Part shown: piece after piece, positions 49,301-49,639 of the stretch
Layout of the letters: the number at the start of each line of letters is the position of its first letter
Numbering within the stretch: the stretch's first letter is position 1
DNA from: Leifsonia sp. 71-9
GTDB taxonomy: Bacteria > Actinomycetota > Actinomycetes > Actinomycetales > Microbacteriaceae
DNA: 49,639 nt
Reading direction: 5' to 3'
Assembly: GCF_001898805.1 (NCBI RefSeq)
Contig: NZ_MKVJ01000012.1
Span: 1-49,639, forward strand
Position numbers and translations under genes: made by a program
The notes under the pieces: generated by a model
Seen by the model: only the letters and a program-made list of their open reading frames with translations
What the model was told of the DNA's origin: nothing
The model's database searches: none

Positions 49301-49366
49301 GTGCCCCGTCGCTGGGGGATCGACGGTGGGTCAATTATTGGGTGACCGGCCGAGGCGGCAACACCC

Positions 49367-49639
49367 CTAGTCGGCGGTCGCTTCGCGGACGTCGGGGAAC
49401 AGCCCTTCCGGTGGTCGCTTGTAGGGCAGCGGGTCACCCTTGCTGCATTGGTTCTCCGCGGCCATCGCGTCGGCCGGCGCGAACGGCCCCTGCGGGTCCA
49501 TCAGCACCGCCATGTGCGTGTCAGCGTGGTCACGCCACCACACACTCATACCGGTCGAGGGATCGCGGCGCAGGAACTCCCAGGAGCGCCAGAGCGCTTC
49601 GAGACGGATCACCGCCTCGTCGTACTTCCACCATTCGGC
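49367..49639 (-). CDS. DUF4913-like protein, C-terminal part (begins at 460 across the circle junction)
   Basis: These are the last codons of the DUF4913-like gene that starts at 460. Bases 49600-49639 duplicate 1-40, so only 49367-49599 are additional sequence. An internal ATG near 49612 looks like a start but is only Met-Ile inside the full protein; the frame is open and well conserved upstream of it. The gene ends converging on the coiled-coil gene at 48399-49247, with a strong hairpin terminator between them. Confidence 0.82.
   Translation of the reverse strand, partial: AEWWKYDEAVIRLEALWRSWEFLRRDPSTGMSVWWRDHADTHMAVLMDPQGPFAPADAMAAENQCSKGDPLPYKRPPEGLFPDVREATAD
49600..49639. repeat. 40-bp terminal overlap, copy 2 (circular molecule)
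   Basis: Identical to positions 1-40. This is an assembly overlap rather than a biological direct repeat, because a single uninterrupted protein is read across the join. Confidence 0.93.

Noticed and set aside
1-49639. CRISPR arrays, tRNA or rRNA genes
   Set aside because: No regularly spaced repeats and no cloverleaf or rRNA-like segments were seen on either strand.
1-49639. Insertion sequences
   Set aside because: No DDE or HUH transposase was found; the only recombinases are two resolvase-type proteins.

Overview
The window is a complete circular plasmid written out linearly. The last 40 bases (49600-49639) are identical to the first 40, so the circle is 49,599 bp. One gene (DUF4913-like, 230 aa) runs across the junction without a break. 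High GC, strong GGAGG ribosome sites alternating with leaderless starts, and gene content point to a Gram-positive actinobacterium. By family resemblance I would place it in Micrococcales, probably Microbacteriaceae; this is inference.

Layout. (1) 49367-8651, minus strand: an eight-gene conjugation operon (P-loop-like DUF6668-type protein, small pilin-like membrane protein, VirB8-like protein, VirB6/TrbL-like channel, SCO6880-like protein, VirB4-like ATPase, VirD4/TraG coupling ATPase, DUF4913-type protein). Most genes overlap by ATGA or GTGA. (2) 8793-13239, plus strand: helix-turn-helix regulator, lipoprotein, lysozyme-like/M23 peptidoglycan hydrolase, ParA/MinD-like ATPase, zinc-ribbon/FHA protein and a small DNA-binding-like protein, probably the rest of the conjugation machine. 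(3) 13298-15373: repeat-containing leader and an archaeo-eukaryotic-primase-like replication initiator. (4) 15378-20290: plasmid maintenance and establishment genes (ArdC-like antirestriction protein, DUF6349-like protein, small proteins, SSB, ParA and its partner). They are studded with seven copies of a 14-bp palindrome around TAAYAGTACTRTTA and with two long structured noncoding elements. (5) 20326-23384: hypothetical genes, a LexA-like box and an HTH gene with paired operators.

(6) 23629-28322: a lower-GC island encoding a small secreted two-repeat (crystallin/I36-like) protein, a Cys-rich lipoprotein, a membrane-fusion protein with a peptidoglycan-binding domain, a MacB-like ATPase-permease and a SHOCT-like membrane protein. 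It is a candidate secreted-peptide or bacteriocin-like system. (7) 28633-41398: a metal and cell-envelope island. It holds a CmtR-like sensor with a CDF exporter; ccsB, lspA, a lipoprotein, a DsbA-like thioredoxin and M23; a His-rich zinc-ribbon protein; a second ArsR sensor with CzcD; CopC, CtaG and CopD; two small envelope proteins; and a truncated, frameshifted CDF pseudogene. (8) 41491-43815: two serine resolvases around a VbhA/Fic toxin-antitoxin pair. (9) 43830-49247: small genes, a third partial copy of the structured noncoding element, a candidate oriT region, a MobC-like protein, a MOB-P-type relaxase, a DEDD-exonuclease-like protein and a coiled-coil protein.

The most novel signals are these. 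The palindrome regulon covers the establishment region. Two roughly 280-300-nt structured RNA-like elements share a long-range stem with compensatory changes. Two otherwise unrelated small proteins share the C-terminal ending VP(V/I)DPM-x4-CDSCQ, and both lie just downstream of a copy of the structured element. The fourth is the secreted-protein/MacB island.
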